A stretch of 64,000 nucleotides of DNA from Arthrobacter sp. StoSoilB20 (GTDB taxonomy: Bacteria > Actinomycetota > Actinomycetes > Actinomycetales > Micrococcaceae): NCBI RefSeq assembly GCF_019977295.1, contig NZ_AP024651.1:1612001-1676000 (forward strand). Reading direction: 5' to 3'. Below are positions 22,480 through 32,041 of this stretch, piece after piece. The translations under genes were made by a program, and so were the position numbers. The notes below the pieces were generated by a model. That model ran no database searches. It was not told the origin of the DNA and worked only from the letters and a program-made list of their open reading frames with translations. The first letter of the stretch is position 1; each line of letters starts with the position of its first letter.

Positions 22480-23987
22480 TGTCCGTCGACGCAACCCTGA
22501 GCTTCGAAGAGGCCATGGAGAAGTACGATCCCGTTTTGGGGTTTGAGGTCCATGTGGAACTCAACACCAAGACCAAGATGTTCTCCTCCGCGCCGAACGT
22601 TTTCGGTGACGAACCGAACACCAACGTCAACGAGGTTGACCTGGGCATGCCCGGCGTCTTGCCCGTGGTGAACAAAACGGCTGTGGAGTCCTCCATCAAG
22701 ATCGGCCTTGCCCTGAACTGCAAGATTGCCGAGTCCTGCCGCTTCGCCCGGAAGAACTATTTCTATCCGGACACCCCCAAGAACTTCCAGACCTCGCAGT
22801 ACGACGAGCCGATCGCCTACGACGGTTACCTGGACATTGAGCTTGAGGACGGCACCGTCTTCCGCGTGGAGATCGAGCGCGCCCACATGGAGGAGGACGC
22901 CGGCAAGCTCACGCACATGGGTGGCGCGGCCGGCCGTATCCAGGGTGCCGATTACTCGTTGGTGGACTACAACCGTTCGGGTGTTCCGTTGGTGGAAATC
23001 GTCACCAAGCCCATTGAGGGTGCCGGCAGCCGGGCGCCTGAACTGGCCAAGGCCTACGTCGCCGCTGTCCGTGAGATCGTGAAGAACCTTGGCGTTTCCG
23101 ACGCCAAGATGGAGCGTGGAAACGTCCGTTGCGACGCCAACGTTTCCCTCCGCCCGCATGGTCGGGAACGCTTCGGTATTCGTTCGGAGACCAAGAACGT
23201 GAACTCGCTGCGGGCCGTCGAGCACGCTGTCCGCTACGAAATCCAGCGCCACGCTGCCGTCCTTGACTCCGGCGAGCCGGTCATCCAGGAGACGCGCCAC
23301 TGGCACGAGGACACGCGTTCGACGACGTCGGGCCGGCCCAAGTCCGACGCTGACGATTACCGCTACTTCCCGGAGCCGGACCTGGTTCCGGTTGTCGCCT
23401 CCCGTGAGTGGGTGGAGGAACTCCGCGCCACCCTTCCCGAGCCGCCGGCCGAGCGTCGCAAGCGCCTGAAGGAAGCATGGGGGTACTCGGACCTGGAATT
23501 CCGTGACGTAGTGAACGCAGGTGTCATGGATTCCATTGAGGAAACCATTGCTGCCGGTGCCTCCGCCGATGTTGCCCGTAAGTGGTGGATGGGCGAAATC
23601 GTAGGCCGCGCCAAGGTGGCCGACGTCGATCCTTCCGAGCTCGGTGTCACCCCGCAGGTCATTGTCGAGCTGAACAAGCTCGTTGAAGACGGCAAGATCA
23701 ACAACAAGATGGCCACGCAGGTCCTGGACGGCGTGCTCGCCGGCGAAGGAACTCCGGCGGAGATCGTCGAGAAGCGTGGCCTTGCGGTTGTCTCCGACGA
23801 CGGTCCTCTCTTGGAAGCGATCGACGCAGCACTGGCAGCACAGCCGGATGTCGCCGAGAAGATCCGTGGCGGCAAGGTCCAGGCCATCGGTGCAATCGTT
23901 GGCGGCGTCATGAAGGCCACCCGTGGCCAGGCAGACGCTGGACGCGTCCGCGAACTCATCCTTGAGAAGTTGGGCGTCCAAGGCTAA
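22479..23987 (+). CDS. gatB: Asp-tRNA(Asn)/Glu-tRNA(Gln) amidotransferase subunit B
   Basis: A 502-residue protein from ATG 22479. The tRNA-kinase domain begins [16 protein letters not shown] and holds [34 protein letters not shown] and [12 protein letters not shown]. The C-terminal YqeY-like tail region ends in [20 protein letters not shown]. GatB phosphorylates the misacylated tRNA side chain and transfers ammonia from GatA. It is last in the operon and is followed by a strong hairpin. Confidence 0.97.
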   Translation: MSVDATLSFEEAMEKYDPVLGFEVHVELNTKTKMFSSAPNVFGDEPNTNVNEVDLGMPGVLPVVNKTAVESSIKIGLALNCKIAESCRFARKNYFYPDTPKNFQTSQYDEPIAYDGYLDIELEDGTVFRVEIERAHMEEDAGKLTHMGGAAGRIQGADYSLVDYNRSGVPLVEIVTKPIEGAGSRAPELAKAYVAAVREIVKNLGVSDAKMERGNVRCDANVSLRPHGRERFGIRSETKNVNSLRAVEHAVRYEIQRHAAVLDSGEPVIQETRHWHEDTRSTTSGRPKSDADDYRYFPEPDLVPVVASREWVEELRATLPEPPAERRKRLKEAWGYSDLEFRDVVNAGVMDSIEETIAAGASADVARKWWMGEIVGRAKVADVDPSELGVTPQVIVELNKLVEDGKINNKMATQVLDGVLAGEGTPAEIVEKRGLAVVSDDGPLLEAIDAALAAQPDVAEKIRGGKVQAIGAIVGGVMKATRGQADAGRVRELILEKLGVQG

Positions 23988-24005
23988 GCACCCGCTCTTC
24001 CCTTC

Positions 24006-24039
24006 AAAGTAGGCCGCAGTTCTTACTGCGGCCTACTTT
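24006..24039 (+). terminator. Terminator of gatCAB
   Basis: A perfect 15-bp stem, AAAGTAGGCCGCAGT with its exact complement, around the loop TCTT. It ends in CTACTTTGCTTTGG and starts 18 bp after the gatB stop. Confidence 0.9.
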
Positions 24040-24061
24040 GCTTTGGGCGCACAATGGATCC

Positions 24062-24619
24062 ATGGCCACATTGTCACCCAGCTTCCGGAAGGTCCTTCTG
24101 GCCGGCGGAATCGCCGTTGCCTTGACCGGCGGCGGGGCCGCCGCCGTGTGGGCGGGCACCCAACCCAGCCCTTCGCCGTCGAGCGCTTCTGCCTCACCCG
24201 GTCCGTCCGCGTCCGCTAAATCCGACCCCACCGAAGGCCGCGGGCAGCCAATCCATGGCGAACACGTGGTGAAGCAGCAGGATGGGAGCTACCGCACCGT
24301 GGTTACCCAGGCTGGAACCATCGATGCCGTGAGCGCTTCGGAGGTGACTGTGAAGAGCGAGGACGGTTTCAGCCAGCGCTACGCGATCAAAGCGGAGACG
24401 CGGATCGCCAAAGTTTCTGCGGGGACCTCGGAGCCGGGGAATGGCAAAGGCAGGCCGTCACTGACGTCGGCCACGGCGGCTGACCTCAAAGCCGGCGATG
24501 CCGTGCGCATCAGCGGCACCAAGGATGGCGGCTCAGTGACAGCCACCAGGATCGTCTCCGGCGATCTGCCGGTTGGCATCAAAGGCCATGGGCACCAGCG
24601 TGGGCATGGGCACAAGTAG
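24062..24619 (+). CDS. Secreted DUF5666-like protein
   Basis: A 185-residue protein from ATG 24062. The N-terminus is a signal peptide or uncleaved anchor (KVLLAGGIAVALTGGGAAA), followed by a Pro/Ser/Ala-rich spacer. The rest reads as a small beta domain with the repeated pattern GTIDAVSASEVTVKSEDG ... LKAGDAVRISGTKDGGSVTA, as in DUF5666 proteins. Their function is not known. The C-terminus is His/Gly/Lys-rich (GHGHQRGHGHK), a possible metal-binding tail. It is convergent with the formylglycine-generating enzyme gene, only 15 bp apart. Confidence 0.75.
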   Translation: MATLSPSFRKVLLAGGIAVALTGGGAAAVWAGTQPSPSPSSASASPGPSASAKSDPTEGRGQPIHGEHVVKQQDGSYRTVVTQAGTIDAVSASEVTVKSEDGFSQRYAIKAETRIAKVSAGTSEPGNGKGRPSLTSATAADLKAGDAVRISGTKDGGSVTATRIVSGDLPVGIKGHGHQRGHGHK

Positions 24620-24634
24620 GTCAAAGCCGCGCAG

Positions 24635-25657
24635 CTAGAGGGCCACCGTCCTGAAACCGAGGTTGCCGCTGGCTGAGTCCGGCGTGTTTGAGCTCCGTGC
24701 GGCGAGGCGGTAGCGGTTGCAATAGGAATCGTGGCAGAGGTATGAGCCGCCGCGCATTACCCGGCCCCGGCCGATGCTGGGCCCTTGCGGGTCCTGGACG
24801 GTTCCCTGTGCGTGGCAGGTTTTGTAGTACTTGGGCAGGAACCAGTCGCTGCACCATTCCCACACATTCCCGCTGGTTTGGTACAGCCCGTAGCCGTTGG
24901 GGTTGAACGCTTTTGCGGGCGCGGTGGTGAGGTAGCCGTCCTCCACTGTGTTGCGGGTCGGGAAGTCGCCCTGCCAGATGTTGCAGTTGTGGCCCTCTGT
25001 TGTTGCTGTGGTGGAGTGCAGATCGTTGCCCCAGGGATAGCGCTGCCCTGACAGCCCGCCGCGTGCGGCATATTCCCACTCGGCTTCCGTGGGAAGCCGG
25101 CGACCCGCCCATTGGCAGTAAGCCAGGGCGTCGTTGTGGGACACATGGGTAACGGGGTGGTCCGGGATGTCGGACCAGTGGGAGAGCTTGCCTGCGGGAT
25201 GGGCCCAATCCGCTCCACGGACATTGAGCCACCAAGGAACGTTGTTGACCCGGTTCAAAACGTCCTGGCTGTTGGCCTCCACGGCAAGGTGGAACACTGC
25301 TGATGTTCCGTAGATCTCCGACTCCGTGCGGTGGCCGGTGGCATCGACGAAAGCGGCGAACTCTTCGTTGGTCACGGTGGTGGCGCTGATCCGGAACTGT
25401 GAGACCGACACCTCGTGCAGGGGTGATTCGCCGTCGTCGTCGTAACCCTCGTTGAAGGGATCGCCCATGGAAAACGTTCCGGCAGGGATGTCGACATCGT
25501 TGGTTCCGTCGCCGCTTACGGCTGGGACAGCGGTCGAAGCGGAAGGCTCGACGGCAGCGCCCGGGTCCCGGTGTCCGCCCGCCGGGCGCAGGGGCAGTGC
25601 CGGCCCGGGCGCGGGGTGTTCCCGGGCACCGGCGCCCGGGCTGCAGCAATCTGCCAT
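24635..25657 (-). CDS. Formylglycine-generating enzyme (sulfatase-activating oxidase)
   Basis: A 340-residue FGE/SUMF1-family protein. I choose ATG 25657 because AGAAGG sits 5 bases upstream. Unlike many SUMF1 relatives (for example EgtB or kinase-linked domains), it keeps the two copper-binding catalytic cysteines in GGSYLCHDSYCNRYR (about C308 and C313). Further family motifs are GTFSMGDPFNEGYDDDGE, RRLPTEAEWEYAARGG, YPWGND and GNVWEWCSDWF. The N-terminus has another Cys pair (MADCCSPG). The enzyme converts the Cys of a CxPxR motif in sulfatases to formylglycine. No sulfatase gene lies in this window, so its client is elsewhere. Confidence 0.92.
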   Translation of the reverse strand: MADCCSPGAGAREHPAPGPALPLRPAGGHRDPGAAVEPSASTAVPAVSGDGTNDVDIPAGTFSMGDPFNEGYDDDGESPLHEVSVSQFRISATTVTNEEFAAFVDATGHRTESEIYGTSAVFHLAVEANSQDVLNRVNNVPWWLNVRGADWAHPAGKLSHWSDIPDHPVTHVSHNDALAYCQWAGRRLPTEAEWEYAARGGLSGQRYPWGNDLHSTTATTEGHNCNIWQGDFPTRNTVEDGYLTTAPAKAFNPNGYGLYQTSGNVWEWCSDWFLPKYYKTCHAQGTVQDPQGPSIGRGRVMRGGSYLCHDSYCNRYRLAARSSNTPDSASGNLGFRTVAL

Positions 25658-25947
25658 GTCCACCTTCTGTCTGAAAATCCAACTGCTTGTACTTTAGCGG
25701 GGCCGGGTGGCCTGCCGGAGGCTCCTTCCCTGCCCTCGCCTCAACCAGGCACCCGTTACCGCCCCGCGCCACTACCCCCCGCGCCACAGTGAGCCAACCC
25801 CACCGAAGTGATGAAAAGTGATTTTTGCGATCACTTTCAATCATGTTCTTGCAAAAAGAGATCCTTGTCACTTATGGTTTGTTAAACGGTTAACGAGCGT
25901 GGCTTGGATCACATTGCTGATACGGGCTCAACACTTGAGGAGACAGC
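25658..25947. promoter_or_regulatory. Divergent control region between FGE and ABC importer genes
   Basis: Two elements stand out before the importer operon. One is an inverted repeat, AAAGTGAT (25815-25822) with ATCACTTT (25830-25837), with a further direct AAGTGAT at 25806-25812. The other is TTAAACGGTTAA at 25882-25893, a near-palindrome with the central CG typical of LacI-family operators; it fits the LacI-type regulator encoded in the operon. GAGGAG before ATG 25948 is the ribosome site. Confidence 0.5.
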
Positions 25948-26979
25948 ATGAACTCGACGACGGAACAGGCCCCGGCACTGCCGGAGGCCCGCGGGGTCGC
26001 GACGCCGGCACGGGGGAGCACCCCTGGATCTGCGAAGAAGCGGAAGAGGAACAAGCCCCCGCAGCAGAGTTTCCGGTCCCGTCTGCGGCGCGACAAGCAG
26101 ATGCTGCTCATGATGGTCCCGGGTGTGGCGTTCCTGCTGCTCTTCTTCTATATCCCCATCCTGGGCAACGTCATCGCGTTCCAGGACTACCAGCCCTATT
26201 TGGGCATCGGTGACAGTCTGTGGGTCGGCGGGCAGAACTTCGTGGACCTGTTCGGAAACCCGGACTTCATTCACGCTTTCTGGAACACCTTGTACCTGGC
26301 CGGCTGGCAGTTGGTGTTCCTGTTTCCGGTTCCCTTGGTACTGGCGCTGATCGTGGACTCGTTGGTCAGCACCCGGGTCCGGCGGATTTTCCAGAGCATC
26401 GCTTACCTCCCGCACTTTCTGTCCTGGGTTCTGGTGATCGCGTTCTTCCAGCAGATGCTCGGCGGCGCAGGCTTCGTCAATAACCTGCTGAGGGACTGGG
26501 GCATGGACCCCATTCCGTTCATGACCAATCCGGAAACCTTCCCGGTAATGGTGGTTGTCCAAATGATCTGGAAGGACGCCGGGTGGGCAATGATCATCTT
26601 CCTGGCAGCCCTTGCCAGCATCGATGCCTCCCTTTATGAGGCTGCTGCTGCCGACGGCGCTGGTCGCTGGCGCCGGATGTGGCACATCACCCTTCCGGGT
26701 TTGAGGCCCGTGATCGTACTTTTGCTGATCCTGCGCATCGGCGACATCCTCTCGGTCGGCTTTGAACAGTTCATCCTCCAGCGCGACGCTGTCGGTGCTG
26801 GAGCCGCGGAAGTGCTGGACACCTTCACTTACTACACCGGCGTGGTGGGCGGCGGCTGGAGCTCAGGTGCCGCAGCCGGGCTGGCCAAGGGAGTGGTCAG
26901 CGCCCTTTTGATCTACGGCGCCAACAAACTTGCCCACCGCTTCGGCGAAGACGGCATCTTCGCAAAACAAGTGCGCTGA
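25948..26979 (+). CDS. ABC importer permease, LplB/UgpA (MalF-like) family
   Basis: A 343-residue inner-membrane permease. A basic, Pro/Ala-rich N-terminus of about 50 residues precedes six hydrophobic segments, the first being MLLMMVPGVAFLLLFFYIPI. The EAA loop that contacts the ATPase reads EAAAADGAGRWRRMWHITLP. It forms the channel with the next permease for a carbohydrate-like solute. It is the first gene of the operon permease-permease-binding protein-LacI-dehydrogenase. Confidence 0.92.
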   Translation: MNSTTEQAPALPEARGVATPARGSTPGSAKKRKRNKPPQQSFRSRLRRDKQMLLMMVPGVAFLLLFFYIPILGNVIAFQDYQPYLGIGDSLWVGGQNFVDLFGNPDFIHAFWNTLYLAGWQLVFLFPVPLVLALIVDSLVSTRVRRIFQSIAYLPHFLSWVLVIAFFQQMLGGAGFVNNLLRDWGMDPIPFMTNPETFPVMVVVQMIWKDAGWAMIIFLAALASIDASLYEAAAADGAGRWRRMWHITLPGLRPVIVLLLILRIGDILSVGFEQFILQRDAVGAGAAEVLDTFTYYTGVVGGGWSSGAAAGLAKGVVSALLIYGANKLAHRFGEDGIFAKQVR

Positions 26980-27021
26980 AAGCCACGCTGACCCTCGCGC
27001 CTGCCGCACAAGGAGAAACCC

Positions 27022-27945
27022 ATGGCAACAACACTTTTCACCAGGAAACCCCGGGAACTTACCTACAACCCCAAGCGCCCGGTCTGGAAGGAAAAGCCTT
27101 CCGCCCTTTACCAAACGATCAAAGCAGTAGTGCTGGTCGTCTTCAGCTTGTCCATCCTCACGCCCATCCTGCTGGTGGTCTCGACGTCCCTCGCTGACAC
27201 AGAGCAGTTGGTGAAGGCAGGCGGATTTGTCCTCTGGCCCGAACGCCCAACGTTGGAGGCCTACGCCACCATCTTCAAAGGCCCCATGGTGCTCCAATCA
27301 CTTGGCGTGAGCATGCTGGTCACAGCAGTAGGGACCATCCTGGCGCTCTTCGTGACCATCACCATGGCCTACGCCACCAGCCGTACCGTCCTCTTTGGCC
27401 GCCCCGTGATTCTCGCCGTCCTGTTCACCCTCCTGTTTGCTCCGGGGCTGATCCCGTCGTTCCTGATGATCCGGCAACTGGGCCTGTTGGACTCGCTGTG
27501 GTCCTTGATCCTGCCGGGCATCTTTGGAGCCTTCAACTTTGTGGTGATGCGGTCATTCTTCATGAACATCCCCGGTGAACTGATCGAAAGTGCCAGGATC
27601 GACGGCGCCAACGACTGGCAAATCCTTTGGCGCATCGTGATGCCACTGTCCAAAGCCGTGATCGCCGTGGTCGGGCTGTTCTACGCGGTCGGTTTCTGGA
27701 ACTCGTTCTTCAACGCGCTCCTCTACATCAACGATCACAGCAAGTGGCCCATCCAGTTGCTGCTCCGCAATTTCGTGGTCCAAGGCAGCGGGGCGGCTGA
27801 CCAATTGGGAATCACCACTACGCCGCCGCCGCAGTCCATCCAGATGGCCGTGGTCGTGGTGGCCCTGGTCCCCATCCTGATGGTCTACCCCTTCCTGCAG
27901 AAGCACTTTGCCAAGGGCGTCATCACCGGCGCCGTCAAGGGCTGA
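27022..27945 (+). CDS. ABC importer permease, LplC/AraQ (MalG-like) family
   Basis: A 307-residue permease with six hydrophobic segments and the EAA-type loop ESARIDGANDWQILWRIVMP. The ribosome site is AAGGAG, 6-7 bases before ATG 27022. This group of permeases (with LplB and a large lipoprotein binding partner) is used for oligosaccharides in several Gram-positive bacteria. The operon has no ATP-binding gene, so a shared ATPase of MsiK type is expected. Confidence 0.92.
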   Translation: MATTLFTRKPRELTYNPKRPVWKEKPSALYQTIKAVVLVVFSLSILTPILLVVSTSLADTEQLVKAGGFVLWPERPTLEAYATIFKGPMVLQSLGVSMLVTAVGTILALFVTITMAYATSRTVLFGRPVILAVLFTLLFAPGLIPSFLMIRQLGLLDSLWSLILPGIFGAFNFVVMRSFFMNIPGELIESARIDGANDWQILWRIVMPLSKAVIAVVGLFYAVGFWNSFFNALLYINDHSKWPIQLLLRNFVVQGSGAADQLGITTTPPPQSIQMAVVVVALVPILMVYPFLQKHFAKGVITGAVKG

Positions 27946-28019
27946 CAGCCTCCCGAACTCCAGAAATACCCAAGCACTCAAACCTCAGAGAAAAGCAAGT
28001 AACCAGAAAGGGTTATGCC

Positions 28020-29678
28020 ATGACGAGCACTACCTCCCAGGCTGGATTCAGCCGACGCGGTTTCCTTGGCCTCGCAGGCCTGGCCGTGACCGCTGCAGGC
28101 CTGTCCGCCTGCGGTGGCGGCGGAGCATCGGGCAGTGGAGGCGCCGCTGCCTCCGCTTCGGTCAAGTTGCCCACCTACAAGGAATTCACCGGCGTTACCC
28201 CGGATATTGCGGGCAACGCCAAGGGCCTCCAAGCCGGCTACTTCAAGCTGCCCAACGCCGTGCAGTCCGTGAAGACACCGCCGCTCAAGGGCAAAGTGAC
28301 CGGCCTGACCGAAACGTTCGACACCATGAGCCCCGGCATGAAGGACAATCCCTTCTGGCAGCGGCTCAACACCAAGCTCGGCGGTGACCTGGAGCTTCAG
28401 ATCGCCGAAGACATCGGAGACGGCTACCCGGCAAAGTTCGCCACCGTCCTGGCCAGCAACGATCTGCCGGACATGATGTGGGTTCCGCCGAACCAGGGTA
28501 TCCCCAACGTCGGGCCCATGCTGGAAGCCAAGTTCCAGGACCTGACGCCGTACCTCTCCGGTGACGCCGTCCTTGAGTACCCCAACCTGGCTGCACTGAA
28601 GCCCGATTCCTGGAAGACCGCCGTCGTGAACGGCAAGATCTGGGGAGCTCCCATCCCGAGCACCCCGTTCGGCCAGGTGTACCTTGGCAACCACGACATG
28701 TGGGCGAAGGTGGGCGGCTTTGAAGCGGCAAGCGCCGATGAGTTCCTGGACAAAGCCAAGGAGCTGACCCGTCCCGGTGACCAGCAATATGCGTTGGAAC
28801 CGGCCTACATCAATGCCCTTCACATGGTCACCGAATGGTTCGGGGCCCCCAACAGCTGGGCTGTGAACAAGGACCGCACCCTTACCCACCTCTACGAGAC
28901 AGACGAGTACCTGGCCGGTGTGGAGTTCACCGCCAAAATGTTCGCAGCCGGCGTGTTCTACCCGGACTCCAAGGCAACGGACATCCGCTCACGTGTCGCC
29001 AACGGCAGCGTGGCAGCCCAGGTAGTGGTTGGCCCGCACGATATCCGGAGCTACCGCGCGCTGAACAAGACCGCCCGGTTCGATGTCCTCATTCCGTTCA
29101 GTGCCGACGGCAAGGTCAAGCCGGTCTACGACATGGGTTACGGCACGGTGGGCTTCACGCCGTTCAAGAAGGCCGAGGAAGGGAAGATCCGTGAACTGCT
29201 CTCCCTCATCAACTACCTGTCCGCCCCGTTCGGCACGGTGGAGTACATGCAGAAGAACTTCGGCGAGCTGGGCGAGGATTACACCATCGACGGTTCGGGC
29301 AACCCGGCACGCACCGAGACCGGAACCACCAACGCGCCCGGCCTGGTCTCGGCTTTGAACATTATGTCCAGCCCGGAGAACGTCATCTTCAACCCGGGGT
29401 TCGACGACGACACGCGATACGTCAGCCAGCAGGAAGAAAAACTGCTTGAGTTCGCATGGCGCAACCCCACCAACGGTTCCTACTCGGACACCAACGCCAA
29501 GGTAGGCGCCAAAATCACGAAGCAACTGCGGGACAAGGTAGTGGACATCATTACCGGCCGCGCCAAGGTGGACGAGCTCAAGGACGCTGTGAAGCGTTGG
29601 AAGAGCGAAGGCGGCGACAAGATGCGCGAGGAATACCAGGCCGCGTTGGACCCGAATGTGCCGGTATTCAGGAGCTAG
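28020..29678 (+). CDS. Extracellular solute-binding lipoprotein, LplA/YtcQ-like
   Basis: A 552-residue binding protein. The N-terminus has a twin-arginine motif (SRRGFLGL, residues 11-18) and a lipobox LSAC with the lipidated Cys at 31, so it is probably exported folded and anchored on the membrane surface. The body matches large type 1 solute-binding proteins of LplA/YtcQ type (about 500-560 residues), with FPLD-like DNPFWQRLN, YPAKFATVLASNDLPDMM and MDYG-like MGYGTVGF. The ligand is probably an oligosaccharide or sugar derivative but cannot be named. Confidence 0.9.
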   Translation: MTSTTSQAGFSRRGFLGLAGLAVTAAGLSACGGGGASGSGGAAASASVKLPTYKEFTGVTPDIAGNAKGLQAGYFKLPNAVQSVKTPPLKGKVTGLTETFDTMSPGMKDNPFWQRLNTKLGGDLELQIAEDIGDGYPAKFATVLASNDLPDMMWVPPNQGIPNVGPMLEAKFQDLTPYLSGDAVLEYPNLAALKPDSWKTAVVNGKIWGAPIPSTPFGQVYLGNHDMWAKVGGFEAASADEFLDKAKELTRPGDQQYALEPAYINALHMVTEWFGAPNSWAVNKDRTLTHLYETDEYLAGVEFTAKMFAAGVFYPDSKATDIRSRVANGSVAAQVVVGPHDIRSYRALNKTARFDVLIPFSADGKVKPVYDMGYGTVGFTPFKKAEEGKIRELLSLINYLSAPFGTVEYMQKNFGELGEDYTIDGSGNPARTETGTTNAPGLVSALNIMSSPENVIFNPGFDDDTRYVSQQEEKLLEFAWRNPTNGSYSDTNAKVGAKITKQLRDKVVDIITGRAKVDELKDAVKRWKSEGGDKMREEYQAALDPNVPVFRS

Positions 29679-29743
29679 CCTCAAACAAACAACCAGCCAG
29701 TGCCGGAAACCACTGGCGGACAACGAACACAGCAGGGGGAACC

Positions 29744-30796
29744 ATGGCAAAAGCAAGCACCACCGGAGTCCGGCCCACCATTCGCATGGTGGCCGAACTG
29801 GCGGGCGTGTCCACCGCCACGGTCTCCTACGTGTTGTCCGGACGCCGCGGTGATGGCGGCCCCGGTGTTTCGGACCCGACGGCGGAGAAGGTCAAGGCGG
29901 CCGCGGAGCGGCTTGGCTACCGCCCCAACCAGGCAGCCCGGGCCATCCGGACGGGCCGCACCAACACCGTGATCCTTTCTCTGACCATGCTCTCCGATCC
30001 GTGGTCGTTGTCGGTGATCGAGGCCGTTCAAAAGGCGGCCGCCCCGTTGGGAATCACCCCGATGATCCTTGGGGACGCCGACTGGGTCAAGGTCCTTGGC
30101 ACGCACAATGCCGACGCTGTGTTCGTCGACGCCGTCCGTCCTGATCAGAGGGAGGCCTTGCGAAAACTGGCAGGGCACGGAACCACGCTGGTGGTCTTTG
30201 ACGAGAACGTGAATGCGGAAGGCTTCGACGTCATCCGATCCATCGCCGGACCCGGCTGCCGCATGGCCGTGGAGCACCTGCTCCACGGCCATCGCAGGGT
30301 CGCCTGCCTGACTCCTGCTACGGCGGCCGGCACATCCGGTGGCACCAGGTACCGCGCGTACGCAGAGGCACTGGAGCACGCGGGGATTCCGCAACGCGAG
30401 GACTACGTGGGGTTGTTCGATGGCACCAGCGCCGGGGCCTATGCGGCAGCAACCCGCGTGCTCAGCCTGCCGGACAGGCCCACAGCCATCTACGCCACCA
30501 CGGATTATGCCGCAGTCAGCGCCATCAACGCCGCCCAGAGATTGGGCCTGGCGGTAGGCACCGACGTAGACATCATCGGCGTGGGCAACACCGTGGAGGG
30601 CGAAAGGATGTCGCCCTCCCTCAGCACAGTTGGTCCAGTGGATTTCTTCGACAAACTTGCCCGGCTGCTCCTGCGCCGGGCGACAGGACCGGCCGATGCC
30701 GGCACCGCGGAGGAGCCCGGTGTCCTGGACTTCCCCTGGCACTTGTTCGTGCGTGAATCGGCGCCGCACCGCAGCGCCGCAACCAGACTCTACTAA
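29744..30796 (+). CDS. LacI family transcriptional regulator
   Basis: A 350-residue regulator. I start at ATG 29744 behind AGGGGGA; the frame extends upstream only into the preceding gene. The N-terminal helix-turn-helix and hinge read IRMVAELAGVSTATVSYVLSG and KAAAERLGYRPNQAARAI. The C-terminal periplasmic-binding-like domain senses the inducer. Its place inside the importer operon makes it the likely repressor acting at TTAAACGGTTAA (25882-25893). Confidence 0.93.
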   Translation: MAKASTTGVRPTIRMVAELAGVSTATVSYVLSGRRGDGGPGVSDPTAEKVKAAAERLGYRPNQAARAIRTGRTNTVILSLTMLSDPWSLSVIEAVQKAAAPLGITPMILGDADWVKVLGTHNADAVFVDAVRPDQREALRKLAGHGTTLVVFDENVNAEGFDVIRSIAGPGCRMAVEHLLHGHRRVACLTPATAAGTSGGTRYRAYAEALEHAGIPQREDYVGLFDGTSAGAYAAATRVLSLPDRPTAIYATTDYAAVSAINAAQRLGLAVGTDVDIIGVGNTVEGERMSPSLSTVGPVDFFDKLARLLLRRATGPADAGTAEEPGVLDFPWHLFVRESAPHRSAATRLY

Positions 30797-30822
30797 GCAA
30801 CAGAAGAAGGAAGCTGCACACC

Positions 30823-32007
30823 ATGGAAAAGGATTTGAAGGTCGGCATCGTTGGTTTCGGCCTGCGATCGGGGCTGTGGAAGCATGCCCACAAGCCAGGC
30901 CAGGGCTCTGAGGTCACCATCGTTTGCGACCTCAGTGAACGCGGCCGGGCAGACGCTGCAGAACGGATTCCCACCGCCCGCGTCACGGGGGATCTCGAGG
31001 AACTCATGGCCAGTGGGATCGACGCTGTCCTGGTCCTGACCCCGGACAACCAGCACGCCGCCGTCGCAGTCCGTACGCTCAAGGCGGGAATCCCTACCTT
31101 CTGCGAGAAGCCCCTGGACATCACCATCGAGGCTGCGGACTTGATCCTCAAGACCGCCTATGAGACCGGCACCCGTCTTTACGTCGGCCACAACATGCGG
31201 CACATGCCGGTTGTAGTACAGATGCGCCAACTCATCGAGGAAGGCAGGATCGGCGAGGTCAAAGCGGTCTGGTGCCGCCACTTCGTGGGCCACGGTGGCG
31301 ACTACTACTTCAAGGACTGGCACGCCCAACGGGCAAACGTCACCTCGCTCCTGCTCCAAAAGGGTGCCCATGACATCGACGTGATCCATTGGCTGGCCGG
31401 GGGATACACCAAGCGGGTTTCCGCCGTCGGAGATCTGGCCGTATACGGCGATGTATCCAACCGGAGCAACAACGCCGGCAAGCGCATGGGGGACTGGTTC
31501 TCCATGGACAACTGGCCGCCCACCGAGCAGAAGGACCTGGCGGAGGTGATCGACGTCGAGGACATTTCCATGATGAACATGGTCCTGGACAACGGTGTGC
31601 TGGCTTCCTACCAGCAATGCCACTTCACCCCGGACTATTGGCGCAACTACACCGTCATTGGCACCAAGGGGCGCATTGAGAACCTTGGCGACGGGCCGGG
31701 AGAGACCATCAATGTATGGACCAGCCGGTCCTCCGGCTATGCCGTACCGGACGAGGTCATCACCATCGAGGATGGCGAAGGCGGCCACGGCGGTGCGGAC
31801 CCGCGCCTGATCGGGGAGTTCCTGCAGTTCGCTTCCGAAGGCGGCCGGACCCAAACAAGCCCCATTGCGGCGCGGCAGGCAGTGGTGGCCGGCATCCTGG
31901 CGGCGGAATCACTGCGTGGTGACGGCTCTGCCCGGGAGGTGCCGGAGCTGCCTGCGGAGCTGGTGGCGTATTTCGACGCCGGACAGCCCGCCTTGGTCCG
32001 CGACTGA
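30823..32007 (+). CDS. Gfo/Idh/MocA family oxidoreductase
   Basis: A 394-residue protein. The Rossmann start is KVGIVGFGLRSGLWKHAH, slightly off the usual GxGxxG/A, followed by the family CEKPLDI with the catalytic lysine and the dimer-forming beta-sheet domain. Such enzymes oxidise or reduce sugars, inositols or sugar acids with NAD(P). As the last gene of the importer operon it probably performs the first step on the imported sugar. A 26-bp gap with GAAGGAAG separates it from the LacI gene. Confidence 0.92.
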   Translation: MEKDLKVGIVGFGLRSGLWKHAHKPGQGSEVTIVCDLSERGRADAAERIPTARVTGDLEELMASGIDAVLVLTPDNQHAAVAVRTLKAGIPTFCEKPLDITIEAADLILKTAYETGTRLYVGHNMRHMPVVVQMRQLIEEGRIGEVKAVWCRHFVGHGGDYYFKDWHAQRANVTSLLLQKGAHDIDVIHWLAGGYTKRVSAVGDLAVYGDVSNRSNNAGKRMGDWFSMDNWPPTEQKDLAEVIDVEDISMMNMVLDNGVLASYQQCHFTPDYWRNYTVIGTKGRIENLGDGPGETINVWTSRSSGYAVPDEVITIEDGEGGHGGADPRLIGEFLQFASEGGRTQTSPIAARQAVVAGILAAESLRGDGSAREVPELPAELVAYFDAGQPALVRD

Positions 32008-32041
32008 CCCGGGCTGCCCGGTCCGCGATGGTCAGCCGTGG

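Noticed and set aside
22476..23981. Long minus-strand frame opposite gatB
   Set aside because: Antisense shadow of a highly conserved gene in high-GC DNA; the same effect occurs opposite eccC (5550-7322) and glyS (58476-60116).
25815..25837. CRP/cAMP receptor site
   Set aside because: The GTGA and TCAC halves are 9 bases apart instead of 6, so it does not fit CRP.
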